DNA of 64,000 nt from Galeruca laticollis. Lineage: Eukaryota; Arthropoda; Insecta; Coleoptera; Chrysomelidae. Location: NCBI GenBank assembly GCA_963921935.1, contig OY998180.1:211908744-211972743 (forward strand), given 5' to 3'. How positions within the stretch are numbered: position 1 is the stretch's first letter; each line of letters begins with the position of its first letter. The position numbers were made by a program, and so were the translations under genes. Shown here piece by piece: positions 10,965 to 22,346 of the stretch. The notes beneath the pieces are model-generated. The model had not been told where the DNA came from and searched no databases. It saw only the letters and a program-made list of their open reading frames with translations.

Positions 10965-11739
10965 TTAGGAAACTTGATTCCATTCAGGAACGTATTTTAA
11001 CATCGTCCATATAAAATGTTTTTTGTCCTTGTATAAGTTTTCAGTCCAAGATCGTAAATAGTGTATTGCAATTATGTACATGTTTTTAATGTTCTCTTTA
11101 AACGCAGTCACTTGTTTATAATTTTCGTTGTTATCTCTGAATTTACGCAGAATAGAAGCCACTTTTAGTGGACAAAAGTCTTGTTCAACGCTTGCATTTA
11201 TGCTATTCATTATATCAGAACAGTTTTCCAAAACCTCATTTACAGAAACGTCAACCTTTTCTGTATCTTTGATGCGATTTTGATAAATGGCCGTGAAAGA
11301 ATGAACAGTCCAAAAATGGCATTCGTTGAGGTCATTTTCAAAAAACTCTCAAAGTTCTGGATGTGTGTCTTTTTGAGGAAATATGACATTTGTAAAACCA
11401 TTTCTATCGCTGAGAAGACTCAACCAGCGTGTCTTTAAATGATAAAGAACTGTGTTGGAAATGAATGTCTAATTCTAAGCAAACACAACTGAGTTCTTCT
11501 GTACGTACGGTAAATGTAGCAAAATGATTGTGAATCGGCATGACAATACTTTTAAAACACAATGGATGGGAATCAAGAGCACTATGGACAGAATTTCTAA
11601 AAGTGTGTGCAACACCGCCGACTCCAATATTATTCTGATTATTCGATTTTAGTGCATAGGAATCATTATTTTGTCCTCCTCTGTCTTTGCCGCTCGCTCG
11701 GGCGATCACGTGACTGGTCAAATGTAAAAAGCCTAACAA
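10965..11739 (-). pseudogene. hAT-like transposase-family fragment
   Basis: Two minus-strand blocks fit one protein read from 11739 leftwards. The first has GVGGVAHTFRNSVHSALDSH and HNHFATFTVRTEELSCVCLE. The second has SVEQDFCPLKVASILRKFRD, IAIHYLRSWTENLYKDKKHF and WTMLKYVPEWNQ. This order (NHF-YTVR-EEL, then a YL-WT segment and W--L--VP-W) resembles the RNase H-fold region of a multicopy hAT-related family found in arthropods (from memory). Between the blocks the frame is broken by stops. The N-terminal zinc finger and the C-terminal dimerisation region are absent. Confidence 0.5.
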
Positions 11740-11744
11740 ACGCC

Positions 11745-12244
11745 GTACACCGTTTAGTTTGGCATATGTCAGGCTTTATCCAGATGCTTGGCAACCCTAT
11801 ACTTGAAGCTTACATTAACTACCTCAACAACTCTCCTACATCCATACATGTAAAAATCACCAACAAACCCCTCCTTCATCCCCAGTTGGTGTTGAAGGTT
11901 TCCCTGAAATCTGGTGAATTAGTTTACCAGCTAAATCGCCGATGACTGGGAATAATACAGCCGTAGCTGTACCCGCCACCCATTCGCTTGATTGTAATTG
12001 CTTGAAAACTCCATCACCGAAAACAACGCCAAAATCCACAAACTCAAACGACCATCGCCTCGTCTTTCTAGACACCTTTTACCACTAATCTCCTAATCAC
12101 TTTTCATCGACTTCATTCCAGACAGTTTTAGAATTTCAATATCCCAGTCACTTTTATTACAAACTCCAAAGACTAACTGATATAATCAAAATCCCGAATT
12201 AAACCAAATGTTCAGTCCCTCATAACCCAATTTCATTCAAACTC
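11745..12244 (+). mobile_element. Jockey-clade element, 3' end fragment (left part)
   Basis: The fragment ends in EAYINYLNNSP, matching the C-terminus DEYVDYLDSSPISIR of the better Jockey copy at 41579-47238. It continues into a 3' untranslated region with the same order of landmarks: gttggtgttgaaggtttccctg, then gtgaattagtttaccagcta, against cggtgttgcaggttttt and gtgaatttattcactagcca in the better copy. It stops where the LOA/I-group element begins and resumes at about 14335. Confidence 0.65.
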
Positions 12245-14330
12245 CAAACAACTCAGATTATATGTATCTGGGAGGCTATTATTCCAATCTTAGTGCATAT
12301 CTTTCGGGCCTGCTTGCCAAGCAGATATGATCCTGAGCAATGGAGACAAGTAAAAGTTGTCTTTTTACCCAAGCCCGGTCGTATTACATACATCGTGGCT
12401 AAATCTTTTAGACCTATCGGCCTAACATCTTTCGTGCTGAAATACTGGAGAGGTTGGTTGATCGGTATGTGAGGGAAAGGGTTAAAGGGTTAGGCTTAGA
12501 AATCGCACAGTAGAGGCCTCATGGAAGGACCATGTGGCACAAATAGTCGTTGATAGGAGGGCGTCCTTTCACCCACTTTGTGGAACCTAGTAATCGACGA
12601 ACTAATATCACTACTAAAGGGTGAGGGCTTTCTAGCAATTGGGTATGCCGATGATATCGTTGTCCTTGTTGTTCGAAGGCATATTAGCGTCCTCAGGGAC
12701 CTAAAGCAAAGGGCCCTGAATAAGGTACAGGGGTGGTGCAACGATCACGGACTTGCAGTGAATTCTGCCAAGGCTGAGGTAGTTGCTTTTGTCAAGAAGG
12801 GAGGTATAAGACCTGAGGGTCTGCACTTTAGCGGAGTGCCCCTTCCAGTGGTTGAACAAGTGAAATATCTGGGAGTGATCCTGGATAAGACACTGACATG
12901 GAAGGCTTACCTTGATAGTCGCCTAAGCAAGGTGAGTAACACGTACTGGGCCTATAAGAGAGCCTTTGATCCGAAATGGGGACTAGCCCCTAAGACTATT
13001 TTATGGTTCTATGCTGCCTATGCTCACATATGCGGCTCTTGTCTGGGGGCCGAGGGTAGCCTTGGCCACGGCTAGATCGCAACTGGGACGCCTCCAAAAG
13101 GTGGTCAGTTTGTGGGCAACTGGCTGCATGAAGACTACACCAACTGCTGCGTTGGAGGTGATTCTTGGACTTCGGCCACTTCACCATGTGACCGAGGCTG
13201 AGGCCGGGAAGGCACTCCTGCACTTAAAAAGCTTGGTTTATATGCGAAGCGAGGAAGGGTGCAGGCACGCCAAGAAGCTCAGACTACTGTACTGTACCAG
13301 TTTTGCCCGGGCGGCTGATGTTTGCCTGCGCAGGTACTCCTTCGAAACCCCCTATAGGGTGAAGATCCGGAATAGGGAATTCTGGGAGAAAGAGGGAAAT
13401 ATACAACCTCATGAGATCGTCTGGTACACAGATGGCTCATACTCTATTGATGGGGCGGGGGCTGGAATTTACTCCAGGAACCCAAAGACACAAGTTTGTG
13501 TTCCTTTGGGAAAGGGGATATCTACATATCAGGCTGAGGTATACGCTACCTTGGAATATGCACAGATAAACCTAGATAGAAGTTATGTGGACCGACATAT
13601 AACCATATACACCAACAGTCAAGCGGCTATCATGGCTCTGAGTGGATATACCATCAACTCAGGGCTTGCTGCTGAATGTCGAGAACGGCTTGCTATCCTA
13701 GCAAGGTGGACCGTAGTGTGTCTAGAATGGATTCCGGCCCACTCTGGTTTTGACGGCAATGAAAGGGCGGACGTATTGGCTGTGGAGGGAGCGGCAGCTC
13801 CCTTCCGCGACCCGGGCCCGACCTTGGGCCTTACAAAAGGAGCAATCAATAATGAGGCGAGGAATTGATTGGGAAACCAACACCTCGCTCATTGGGACGC
13901 TCTACAGAGTCTAAGGCAGTCCAAGCTCCTACTGAGAGGTTGGACTGGTGGACATGCTAGGGCAGCTGTATGATGGACATGCTAGGGAAGCTGTAGAAGT
14001 ACCAAGGAGTAGGTTAAGGTAGATAGCAGGACTGTTAACAGGGCACTGCTGTTTTGAGCAAACATCTCCATAACGGATTGGTTGACGAAACGTCAGTCCA
14101 TGTCCTCCTAGTGAGTCCGCATTGGGTTGTATTACGCAGGCGAAGTACCTGTTTTGGCCCCTGGGGACACATGCAGGCATCCACTAAAGTGGATTGAGTC
14201 CATCATTGAAGGACTTGGCTTCATGGATGCATGAGTAGCAGGAATGGCACAATGGACCCGCCAGTGGCCTCAGTGCCGGAACCTTGGCTTGAGTTAGCTC
14301 GGCCGAGGTTCACCTGAATTTATTAGTAGT
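12245..14330 (+). mobile_element. LOA/I-group non-LTR retrotransposon, nested copy 1
   Basis: This is a 5'-truncated, internally deleted retrotransposon with a reverse transcriptase plus RNase H. Its 3' tail has ggcacaatggaccc, resembling ggcacaataaacc at the end of the second copy (48067-50215). Both flanks are parts of one Jockey 3' tail. Landmarks there continue at 14335 and end with ccagccctgcagaggaaata, which matches ccagccctgaagaggaaaca near 47126. I could not fix the insertion point or its target duplication to the base. Confidence 0.65.
12255..13868 (+). pseudogene. LOA/I-group ORF2: reverse transcriptase and RNase H
   Basis: The order is WEAIIPILVHIFRACLPSRY and VKVVFLPKPGR, then KSFRPIGLTSFVLK. 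An internal deletion near 12475-12560 removes motif A. Next come LWNLVIDELISLL, GYADDIVVLV (the catalytic Asp pair) and QVKYLGVILDKTLTWKAYLD. After a frameshift near 13020, an RNase H domain follows: WYTDGSYSIDGAGAGIY, TYQAEVYATLEYAQ, YTNSQAAIMAL and IPAHSGFDGNERAD. The third acidic position, normally SDSQAA, reads TNSQAA, so one RNase H catalytic Asp is now Asn. The gene is inactive. Confidence 0.8.
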
Positions 14331-14334
14331 AGCG

Positions 14335-14620
14335 TGGTTCGTCGTCTTCTCACCTGTAGTCTTATGTCGTCCCAGTCATATTTCAACCAACCCACTTCTA
14401 GACAGTTTTAAACCACGTTTCCCATGCACTTATTTCAAACAATTATCCCCGTTGACTAATCGAGCGAGCCACCTATAAAACTTTAATTCACAAAACACAC
14501 TCGACTCCAGCCCTGCAGAGGAAATAAATCCTACATCGGGGTCAAACAATATTTTTAACTGCTACATTCCATTAAAAAAAACTCCAATTTATCTCTAAAA
14601 ATTCCGCTTCCGAACATATT
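14335..14620 (+). mobile_element. Jockey-clade element, 3' end fragment (right part)
   Basis: The sequence from about 14335 to 14620 continues the Jockey 3' untranslated region interrupted at 12244. It includes cagccctgcagaggaaataa followed by atcctacatcggggtc, the counterpart of the stretch just before the 3' end of the better copy at about 47126-47165. Confidence 0.6.
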
Positions 14621-15086
14621 TCTCTCCCTCTAATAAAACAAAAATGAAAATAAGTTACATAAACTCTTCAAGATGTATTCCAAGAATTTTGAAATTTGAC
14701 CAGACTTTGCTGGTGGCCGAACATGTGATTTGATTAATTAAGACAGGATATGCAGGTCCTTGCTTGTAGACATGTGGGAATTAAAACTAAAGTAATTCAT
14801 TTTGAATAAAATTAACATTTATTTATAGTATAATACATGACGGAAATGTGTAAATTCTAGGAACTAAACTAAAATCTCCTTACGTTTACTAATACTAATA
14901 TCTACAATTGTTGTTGTAAACCAGTTATTGCTCCAATTACACATAATTTTTAAAAGTATGGATAACTGAAGAAATGAAAGGATCTAACAGGTAACAAGTC
15001 AATGGCTAACACTATTTAGTAAAGTAATATTAATAAGAAAGAAACATTATCTTCTTAATGTGAAGATACAATATCGAGATAAGATC
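14621..15086 (-). other. 3' flank / 3' UTR of the SV2-like transporter
   Basis: No gene is seen here. On the minus strand an AATAAA polyadenylation signal lies at 14823-14818, about 265 bases after the stop codon at 15087. This would give a short 3' untranslated region. Confidence 0.5.
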
Positions 15087-15270
15087 TTATTTTAGTGGTT
15101 TCTGTGTAGTGTTTGGTAAGAACAAGCAGAGTAAACCACCTCCGATCAATAGTGCAGTCACGATAAACGTTGGAGCAGGACAATACATATCCAGCAACTG
15201 GGCAATTACTATGTTACCAATTATACCACCCAGACGAGCTGCTACCATAGAAACAGCTATACCAGTAGCC
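15087..15270 (-). CDS. SV2-like MFS transporter, exon 6 (C-terminus)
   Basis: This is the last of six exons of a major facilitator superfamily transporter resembling insect synaptic vesicle glycoprotein 2 (SV2)-like proteins. It encodes residues from the junction Arg to the end: ATGIAVSMVAARLGGIIGNI, then two hydrophobic stretches forming the last membrane helices (LLDMYCPAPTFIVTALLIGG, LLCLFLP) and the stop at 15089-15087. The acceptor AG is at 15272-15271. The six exons sum to 1671 coding bases, exactly 557 codons including the stop, and every phase joins correctly. This strongly supports the gene model. Confidence 0.92.
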
Positions 15271-15483
15271 CTGAAAAAATTTTTTATAATATAAATATTT
15301 ATGTGGTAAATAAGAAAGTAACAAAACTGTAATGTGGGAAATTATTTGCATTCTCTTTTGCCCTCTTTAAGGTTAAAGCATTCAAGAATTTTGCGGTTTT
15401 TGTATCCAATTGAATTAACAGCTTTGTTAGCACATCACACACTCTTTTTGAAATCTACAAATATATATGAAAATATTTATTAC

Positions 15484-15643
15484 CTGAGATGAGTTGGGAA
15501 AATTTCAGTGATCAGAGAATCCAAAGCTGCGTTACCACATGATATAACACTACTAAATACTGCAGATACAATTAAATTATGAGTCTTGTTGAATACAAAA
15601 TACATGCAGGCTGAGCATAAACCAGACGATACTGTACTGAATA
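15484..15643 (-). CDS. SV2-like MFS transporter, exon 5
   Basis: The exon encodes FSTVSSGLCSACMYFVFNKT, a hydrophobic helix (NLIVSAVFSSVISCGNAALD) and TEIFPTHLR, the family's E-x-FPT-x-LR block before the penultimate helices. The acceptor is at 15645-15644 and the donor at 15483-15482. It begins in phase 1 (the Val codon is split with exon 4) and ends in phase 2 (Arg split with exon 6). Confidence 0.9.
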
Positions 15644-15738
15644 CTGAAACAAAATATATTGTTGTTAATATATGTGAAATTTATTTTTATTCAATTTTGC
15701 TACTAAAAATATAAAAAATGAAATAATAAGATTCATAC

Positions 15739-16001
15739 CTAAGAAGAATTTTCTGCCAAGTCTATCCATTCCCAAGATAGCGATGATGTTACTTGGTAAT
15801 GCAGCAGATACAGTTATTAACGACTCCAAAAATACTGATGATGATATTTTGTCGTTACATAAATTACCTTCACTATGACTTCCCAAGTTCACTACATAAT
15901 CAACTACTTCACAAACGCCTGCCTCTGCACCGTTGTGTACTTTTGCATATTCGTCAAATCTATTAAACAGCTCGGGAAACCACATCATAAGACCATAATA
16001 A
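15739..16001 (-). CDS. SV2-like MFS transporter, exon 4
   Basis: The exon encodes YYGLMMWFPELFNRFDEYAK, a Cys-containing lumenal or extracellular loop with acidic and polar residues (GVCEVVDYVV, EGNLCNDK), and then LPSNIIAILGMDRLGRKFFL, a membrane helix followed by the MFS D-x-x-GR-K turn. A long loop between helices 7 and 8 with paired Cys is a feature of SV2-type transporters. The acceptor is at 16003-16002 and the donor at 15738-15737 (gtatga). Confidence 0.9.
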
Positions 16002-16840
16002 CTACAATGAAAGAAATTTTCATATTATAAAATATAAGCATAAAGTAACCCTAAATTGAAAAAGACATTGTAATATGTAAAATTATATAATATAATTTGT
16101 AGATATGCTGCAGTTTACCAGACAGTAAAATAATTGAAATTTTGCTATTTTATTGAAATTGGAATAAATGAGTTAAAATATATCTAATTGACCAATTATG
16201 CATCGTACTCAGTGGCGTAACTGCCTATGGGCTAGGCGGGGCAGTGCCCCGGGGCCCTCAAGCTCAGGGGGCCCTCGAATCCTTACCAGATGACAGGTTG
16301 CAACTTTAATCATGAAAACTCAGTTGAGGGAAATTCAAAAGTTATGCCTAGGGAATTCCCCTAAATTCTTTCTGTAGGTTGGCAGTGTTGTCAATTTGAC
16401 AGATAGTGATATGTGCGTTTTATTATTCATCGATGTGGGTTTTATTGTGAATTCGAAAGATTTTTTTTCGAGAACGGTTAAAAAATTAATGCTGTATCAG
16501 GAGTAAGTAAGCTAATGTCAATAAACTTTTTTGTACTGGTCAATATAGAATATAGTGGTTCAATTTTATTTGATTTTACCACTCATATTGATGTCCGTCA
16601 ATAACTCGTGTCAAATCTATAGATTTCGGCTAAACTGGCAACAGTGGTAACACTAACGGTGATAATTTTTTTTCCGGGGATTCCCCAAAAACACTTGTAG
16701 CTTGTAGCGTATAATTGTGTTTCTCTTTCCTTTTATTTTACTTTTAACTTCGTCAGTGAACAGTGACTACAGTGAGTTGAGTACCTACCTCGAGCACATT
16801 CTAATATTGTATTGTTTCAATAAATAAGAAAACTAAAATT

Positions 16841-19400
16841 ATGGATAAAAAGAAGAAACCCAGTGGTGCATTTAAATGCAAACAACGCCAAGAAAGAGCC
16901 TTCTGCAAGTACATCTGGCCAAAATATTTCTATTGATAGTGACTCAAATAATGTGATAACTGCAGTGTTGGTTGAGAAGCCTACTGAAGAAGATTCGACA
17001 ATTATTGCAGTTGGAGATACCTCCGCCGCCGATCATGTGAACGTGGATGATGTTTGCATGACACACATAAGAGCGGGTTTGGAGGAACCACAGACCTCTA
17101 CATTTTTCGAAAATGTGTACGACAAATCTTCTTATGACTTGGGAAACTTCACGAACAAAATATTAAGTGATAACGAAAAACGTCAAATTCTTGATATGGG
17201 GCCTTTACAGCCTTCAGGACCTTTTCCAACAGACATCAACCAGAACAATAGGTGTTTTTCAAAATCGTACTACGTTTCGTGTTCTAAATATGGGCCAGTT
17301 AATCGTTTTTGGTTGTGTTATTCCAAAATACTAGACGCTGCCTATTGTCAATCTTGTTGGTTATTTGCTTCACAAAGGAATAATGTTTGGTGTACGGGAT
17401 TTCGAGATTGGAAGCATTTATCAGAAAGAATTAAACAACACAGTTGTTCGAGTGGCCATTCGGAAGCATGTGCTGAGTATGAATTTTGGAAAGAAAACGA
17501 TACTAATACTATCGACAAGGAACTTGAAAATGAAATTCGCAAAGAAGCATCATTTTGGAAAATGGTTCTTCAAAGGTTATTCGATATCATACTTACCCTA
17601 GCAAAGAGTTCTTTGGCTTTGAGAGGACATCAAGAAGACTTAAGTCAGGAAGGAAACCACGGAAATTTTCTATCCTTTGTAGAGCTTGTCGCCCGATATG
17701 ATCACATTTTGCGGCAAGTTTTGGATATGCCCAAAGGTAATAATAATTATTTCTAAGTTTTTTTATTGTTTTATTTTGTTTATAATTATTAACTGTTTAA
17801 TATCGGGACTTTTTTGAAATTGTGTTTTTTTATGTTTTTAGGATCTACAAGATATCTGAGTGCAACAATTCAAAATGAAATGATTGAGAGCTTGGGGACC
17901 AAACTCGAAACCCATCTACTAGAACAAATTAGAGCGTCACCGTTTTTTGCCATCATAATGGATACGACACAGGACATATCGAAGTTAGATCAGCTAAGCA
18001 TTGTTGTGAGGTATGCAGTAATAACCAGATCGGAAAATGGACAGCCAATTGATATAGAAGTAAAAGAAGTGTTTCTCGGCCTTTATGCAGCCTTCAAACA
18101 TGGCGCAGTAGATTTAGTCAACCAAGTGACAACATTATTTATCGACAAAAATATTGATTTAAAAAAATGTGTGGGGCAAGGCTATGATGGAGCCAGTGTG
18201 ATGAGTGGTGTGTATAATGGTGTACAAAAACATATTAAGGATATCTAGCCTAACGCAGAGTACGTACATTGTGCCACTCATAATTTAAATTTGGTGATAA
18301 ATGATGCCGTTAGCAGTTGTGTGGAAATACAGAATTTTTCGCAACGTTGCAAAATTTGTATAACTTTTTCGGAAACAGCATCAAACGTTGGGATCTACTG
18401 TCACAAAATTCACTGGCGAATCGGACACCACTCTAAAAAAACGAAATCCGACTAGATGGTCCAGTAGGGTCAATAACGATATCTGCAATAAAACTTCGTT
18501 ATTTTGATATTATCAAAGCATTATCAGAAATAGTTCTAAAGAGTCTTAATAAAGATGAGCGTAGTGAAGCAGAGACTATTAAAACAAAAATGCTAAATTT
18601 CGAGTTCGTGTTGCTTTGCGAATTCATGCACAGTGTATTGAACGACATCAATTATGCATCCAAAACTTTACAAAAATGCGACATTAATTTGGGCGAGGCG
18701 AGTAAAGTTTTAGCAGAGACCAAAGCAAAGTTGCAAATTTATAGAAATGATTTCGAATTATTCAAGTGCAAAGCTAGTGAAACTGCAAGAAAATATGGCA
18801 TTGATCCCCATTTTCAAGAAAAAGGCAAAGAAAAGTTAAAAAATATTTTGATGAATTAGCTGCTGATCACCGATTTCCAAACCGAGAAAAAATATTTAAA
18901 ATGAAGATTTTCAATAACGTACTAGACACAGTAATATCTCAATTAGAAACACGTTTTATTGGTATGAGTGCAGTCTGTCATAAATTCGATTTTCTAACAC
19001 CAACATTTTTATTACATGTTGATGAAGCAACTTTATTACAAAGAAAATGAAAATAGGCCCTAGTTTTTCACTTCAATTTATTAATATTTACCACCTAGTT
19101 TTACCTCAACTAACTCAAGCATGTAAGGTAATAATGAGCAACTATGGAGTGCTAGAATGCGACCTAACGGAAGTATTTACAGCAATGTTATTATTCTTTA
19201 CAATTCCTGTCACTTCTGCATCAGCTGAAAGGTCATTTAGCAAATTAAAAATAATAAAAAATTATTTAAGAAATAATATGGGCCAAACTCGACTCCGACA
19301 TTTATCGCTAATAGCAATTGAGAACAAAACCGCTTCAAGCCTGGATTTAAACGAAGTCATTGATACTTTTGTGAAAACTAAAGCTAGGAAAAAATTGTAA
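16841..19400 (+). pseudogene. hAT 1 transposase (TTF zinc finger / DUF4371-like), broken
   Basis: The coding sequence starts at the ATG at 16841 (MDKKKKPSGAFK) with an early frameshift. The N-terminal zinc-finger-like domain has DAAYCQSCWLFASQRN, FRDWKHLSERIKQHSCSSGH and further Cys/His residues. A GT-AG intron of 106 bp (17736-17841) rejoins the frame at MPKG. The RNase H-like region follows with FAIIMDTTQDISK (first catalytic Asp) and GQGYDGASVMSG. A stop at 18246 and frameshifts near 18300-18590 break it. The C-terminal dimerisation region is clear: TSASAERSFSKLKIIKNYLR, then LRHLSLIAIEN, with the stop at 19398. Confidence 0.85.
17736..17841 (+). other. Intron inside the hAT 1 transposase gene
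   Basis: The sequence aaaG|gtaata to tttttag|gatcta restores an open frame from KPKG-type residues into STRYLSATIQNEMIE. The related hAT 2 has the same PKG residues at its frame end (near 29629), which supports an ancestral intron at this site. Confidence 0.7.
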
Positions 19401-19962
19401 ATATAATTGTTATTTAGTCAGTTGGTAGGCCCGACCTTTATATAATAAACCCTTGAATCTTCTCTATTTCGTTTTATTAGCCAAACCTACACTAAGTATT
19501 AATTGTAATTTATGTTGTTACTGTTTAATATTTCTATTACCTGCCCTGCAGTGCACAAAAAAGAGCTTAAGAAGTTAAGTAGCTTAGCAGTTTTAAAGTA
19601 TTTGTATATTTCATATTTTTATTTGATAAAACCTAATCAGTTTACATAGCAGTGGGGCCCCATTTTTTAATTTGCCCCAGGGCCCTTGGTTCCTAGCTAC
19701 GCCACTGATCGTACTATTGTTAGTATGGAGGTTTATTGGTTATAGCTAGTACTGTTAAGTGCTATTTTCTTCACATCATTAAAATAGGAATGTTTATTTT
19801 TCAACGTAATTTAATTTGAACAATGCAATTTCAAATTGAATATTGGAATATTGGGTATGCGTCCTTAAAAGAAAGCAATAGATTTAAATAACAGGTAACC
19901 ACAGTTATTTGGATACAGTACAAATCATAGCATATAATCTAGTGAATAGAAACAGTACTTAC

Positions 19963-20505
19963 CCGATATGGAATGTAAAGTTGATTGTGATTGAGATAAT
20001 TGTGAATTTCAATATTGGTGATACGAACAACTGCTTACTATTGTCTAAAATATCAACAAGCATATTTGTATATTTCCCTCTTTTTGCTATTTTTTCTTTT
20101 TCTTCAACTGTTAGCTCTTCTTGTTCGTAGATAAGATGTTTAACTGGATAATCTTCTGCATCATTTCCAGTGTTTATGTGGTATATGTACTTAAAAATAG
20201 CAATTGCTTCTTCACTTTTACCTTGTGAAAGTAAAAACTTGGGACTTTCAGGTAAGAAGCAAAGTAAACCAGCAACAATAAATGATGGAAATGAGCAGAT
20301 GAGAAGAAATATTCTCCAAGAATTATACACAAAGTATTGATTTCGGAAACCAATATCTGCTGGAATTATTAACCAAGCCAATCCGGCTACAAATAAGTTA
20401 CCCAATGTCCAGAAAGCCGCCATGAATGAAAGCATAGAGCCTCTTTTGGATTTGGGTTGAAATTCCGCGAAATATGACCAGATTACTGGTCCGCTGCCCC
20501 CTAAC
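19963..20505 (-). CDS. SV2-like MFS transporter, exon 3
   Basis: This is the largest exon (543 bases). It starts LGGSGPVIWSYFAEFQPKSK, continues with helices around MLSFMAAFWTLGNLFVAGLA and FLLICSFPSFIVAGLLCFLP, and then has the conserved PESPKFLLSQGKSEEAIAIF block that opens the central cytoplasmic loop. A charged cytoplasmic segment (EEKEKIAKRGK) precedes helix 7. The acceptor is at 20507-20506 and the donor gtaagt starts at 19962. The intron that follows contains hAT 1. Confidence 0.92.
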
Positions 20506-20903
20506 CTGCAATTGAATAAAAGTTAATAATAGCTTTTAAAAAGATTAATTTAAAATAAAAAAGTTTTCAACTGGTTTCTACAGTGGCTTAAAACCCTCGG
20601 TGATAGTCAGTTTGGATTCCGAAATAACTTGATTTTATTTGCAGGTACTGATAATTTGATAACATTCAGAATGTGTATTTTCCAATTCCTCTTATACAAA
20701 ATAAATTCATTAATTTCAACGGAAGATATCATTTGCAGTTTTATCATTAAATAGACAAAGTACGTAACGAAAAAAGCCAAAAAGTTGATAAAACAGCGGA
20801 ATACTTTCAAACTGACATGCGCCGAGATAATTTTTTGAAAAGATTGTTTGAGATTGAAAATAACACGTTGGTTAATTGATATAATGAAATTTTTTATACT
20901 TAC
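20506..20903 (-). other. Intron 2 of the transporter
   Basis: AT-rich intron of 398 bp with nothing recognised in it. Confidence 0.7.
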
Positions 20904-21227
20904 GCCGCCCCATTGAGAAATCTGAAGACCATGAACAACTGATATGATTGACAGAAGCTAGAAGCTACAATACATAAAGCGTTCATGAAGGAACTCACAA
21001 TAAGCACCCTTTTACGCCCTATTGAGTCTGCTACTGAACCCCAAACATAGGCTCCGGCCATCATCCCAATAAAAATGATGGAATTGAGCCACCCCTTGGT
21101 TTGGGTATTGAGGTTTAAGTCGCACTGGGCCGAAGGGAGAATGAACGACATCGAGATGACGTCCATCTCCTCCGAGGTGCTTACGAAGCCGCATACTGCT
21201 AGTAAGAGGAAGTGAAATTTCCCATAT
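20904..21227 (-). CDS. SV2-like MFS transporter, exon 2
   Basis: The exon encodes YGKFHFLLLAVCGF (helix 1) and SEEMDVISMSFILPSAQCDL. It then has GWLNSIIFIGMMAGAYVWGS and VADSIGRKRVL, the MFS signature loop between helices 2 and 3 (G-x-x-aD-x-x-GRK/R). Next comes FMNALCIVASSFCQSYQLFM, with FRFLNGAA at the edge of helix 4. The acceptor is at 21229-21228 and the donor gtaagt starts at 20903. The exon is in phase on both sides. Confidence 0.93.
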
Positions 21228-22149
21228 CTGAAAAAAAGTGTTATTTTATTAGGTAATATTCTTGATTTTTAATTTCAACCATTCAGTACTCCATAAATAT
21301 TATTAAAACCGATTAATAGTAATCGCTGTCCAATTATTGCTAAATTTTTTTTCTCTGTGTCATGATCTAACTAAGTTTGACAAACAATTTCATAGTGAGA
21401 GAATGAGCATATTTATGTGAGCTTGGTGATATAAATTGTTAAATAGATATAATATTAAATTAGGGCATAAATATTTCATTATTTATGCTTATAAATTATG
21501 TCGCTGCATTCTAATCATTTTATTAAATTATCCAGGATGTTGTTTTTCCTCACTTAACCACTCTTAACAGAACAAGTTGAATTTTATTTGGGATTTCAAC
21601 TTAAACTGAAAATTAAAGTACAAGATCTAATGAGCAGATTCAATTATGTGATAATGAGTTGGATGTTTAATTGTGACATGGAAAAAGAAGTTTTTTTCAC
21701 TGCCCAATTCATCAAAGGTTTGCAACTTCGTTTGTAGGCTTTTGCAAAGTAATATATTTGAAAGAAAAACTGTAGTTTTGAAAATATGCACTACTCTCAA
21801 ATATTGGTACATAAAGTCACTCCAATCTTACAAGGTATTAAAGATGTTTATGAACGGACTTACAAAACTTTTAGCAGGCAGCAAATTTATATTGAAGCTA
21901 TTGATGACGGAACACTAAAACGCAAGCTCACATAAAGTTTTTCTAAGAAAATGTGAAAATTTAGAAAAATCCTTTGAATAAATTATAATTAACTAATTAA
22001 TAACAATAACTCATCAAATGAAGAATGAATAGAAATTACCGAAGAGAATTATGTAAAATTAGTGGGGATCCTCCATAAATATTTGTTTGGCAATAGTAAG
22101 GGCATAAAAAATATTAAAATTATATTTTAAAAAGAAAATATGGAAGTAC
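21228..22149 (-). other. Intron 1 of the transporter
   Basis: AT-rich intron of 922 bp. I found no element or open frame of interest. Confidence 0.7.
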
Positions 22150-22346
22150 CTGGTGAGTTCGATGGCTTTCTCGAAGTCAGCTTTGTCATTCGATTTATCT
22201 ACATCCGATGAGACTTTTTGTGGGAGATCTTTGATCGTTGTAAAGTTTCCAAGCTCTAGATCTTTTGATCCGCAGCCGTTTGCTAGGTGCTCGATTTTTA
22301 CATCAGAGTCTTGCTTTTGGTTTCTTATTGGTTCACCTTCTACCAT
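22150..22346 (-). CDS. SV2-like MFS transporter, exon 1 (start codon)
   Basis: The ATG at 22346 opens a hydrophilic cytoplasmic N-terminus of about 65 residues (MVEGEPIRNQKQDSDVKIEH ... ADFEKAIELTR). SV2-like proteins also carry a polar N-terminus with a short FE-AIE-T segment just before helix 1. The sequence gcgtag lies directly before the A of AATGG, so the ATG may sit at the start of an exon whose 5' untranslated part is upstream. The donor gt is at 22149-22148. The whole protein is predicted at 556 residues with about 12 helices. Its substrate cannot be deduced. Confidence 0.85.

Larger units (their letters stand above)
16210..19707 (+). mobile_element. hAT transposon 1 (TTF-type), full length with 8-bp TSD
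   Basis: The element starts cagtggcgtaactgcc at 16210 and ends ...tagctacgccactg at 19707, giving terminal inverted repeats beginning CAGTGGCGTA. It is flanked by a perfect 8-bp duplication, atcgtact at 16202-16209 and 19708-19715. This is the hAT hallmark. It lies in intron 3 of the SV2-like transporter, on the opposite strand to the gene. At 3498 bp it is essentially complete, but its transposase is damaged. Confidence 0.95.
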
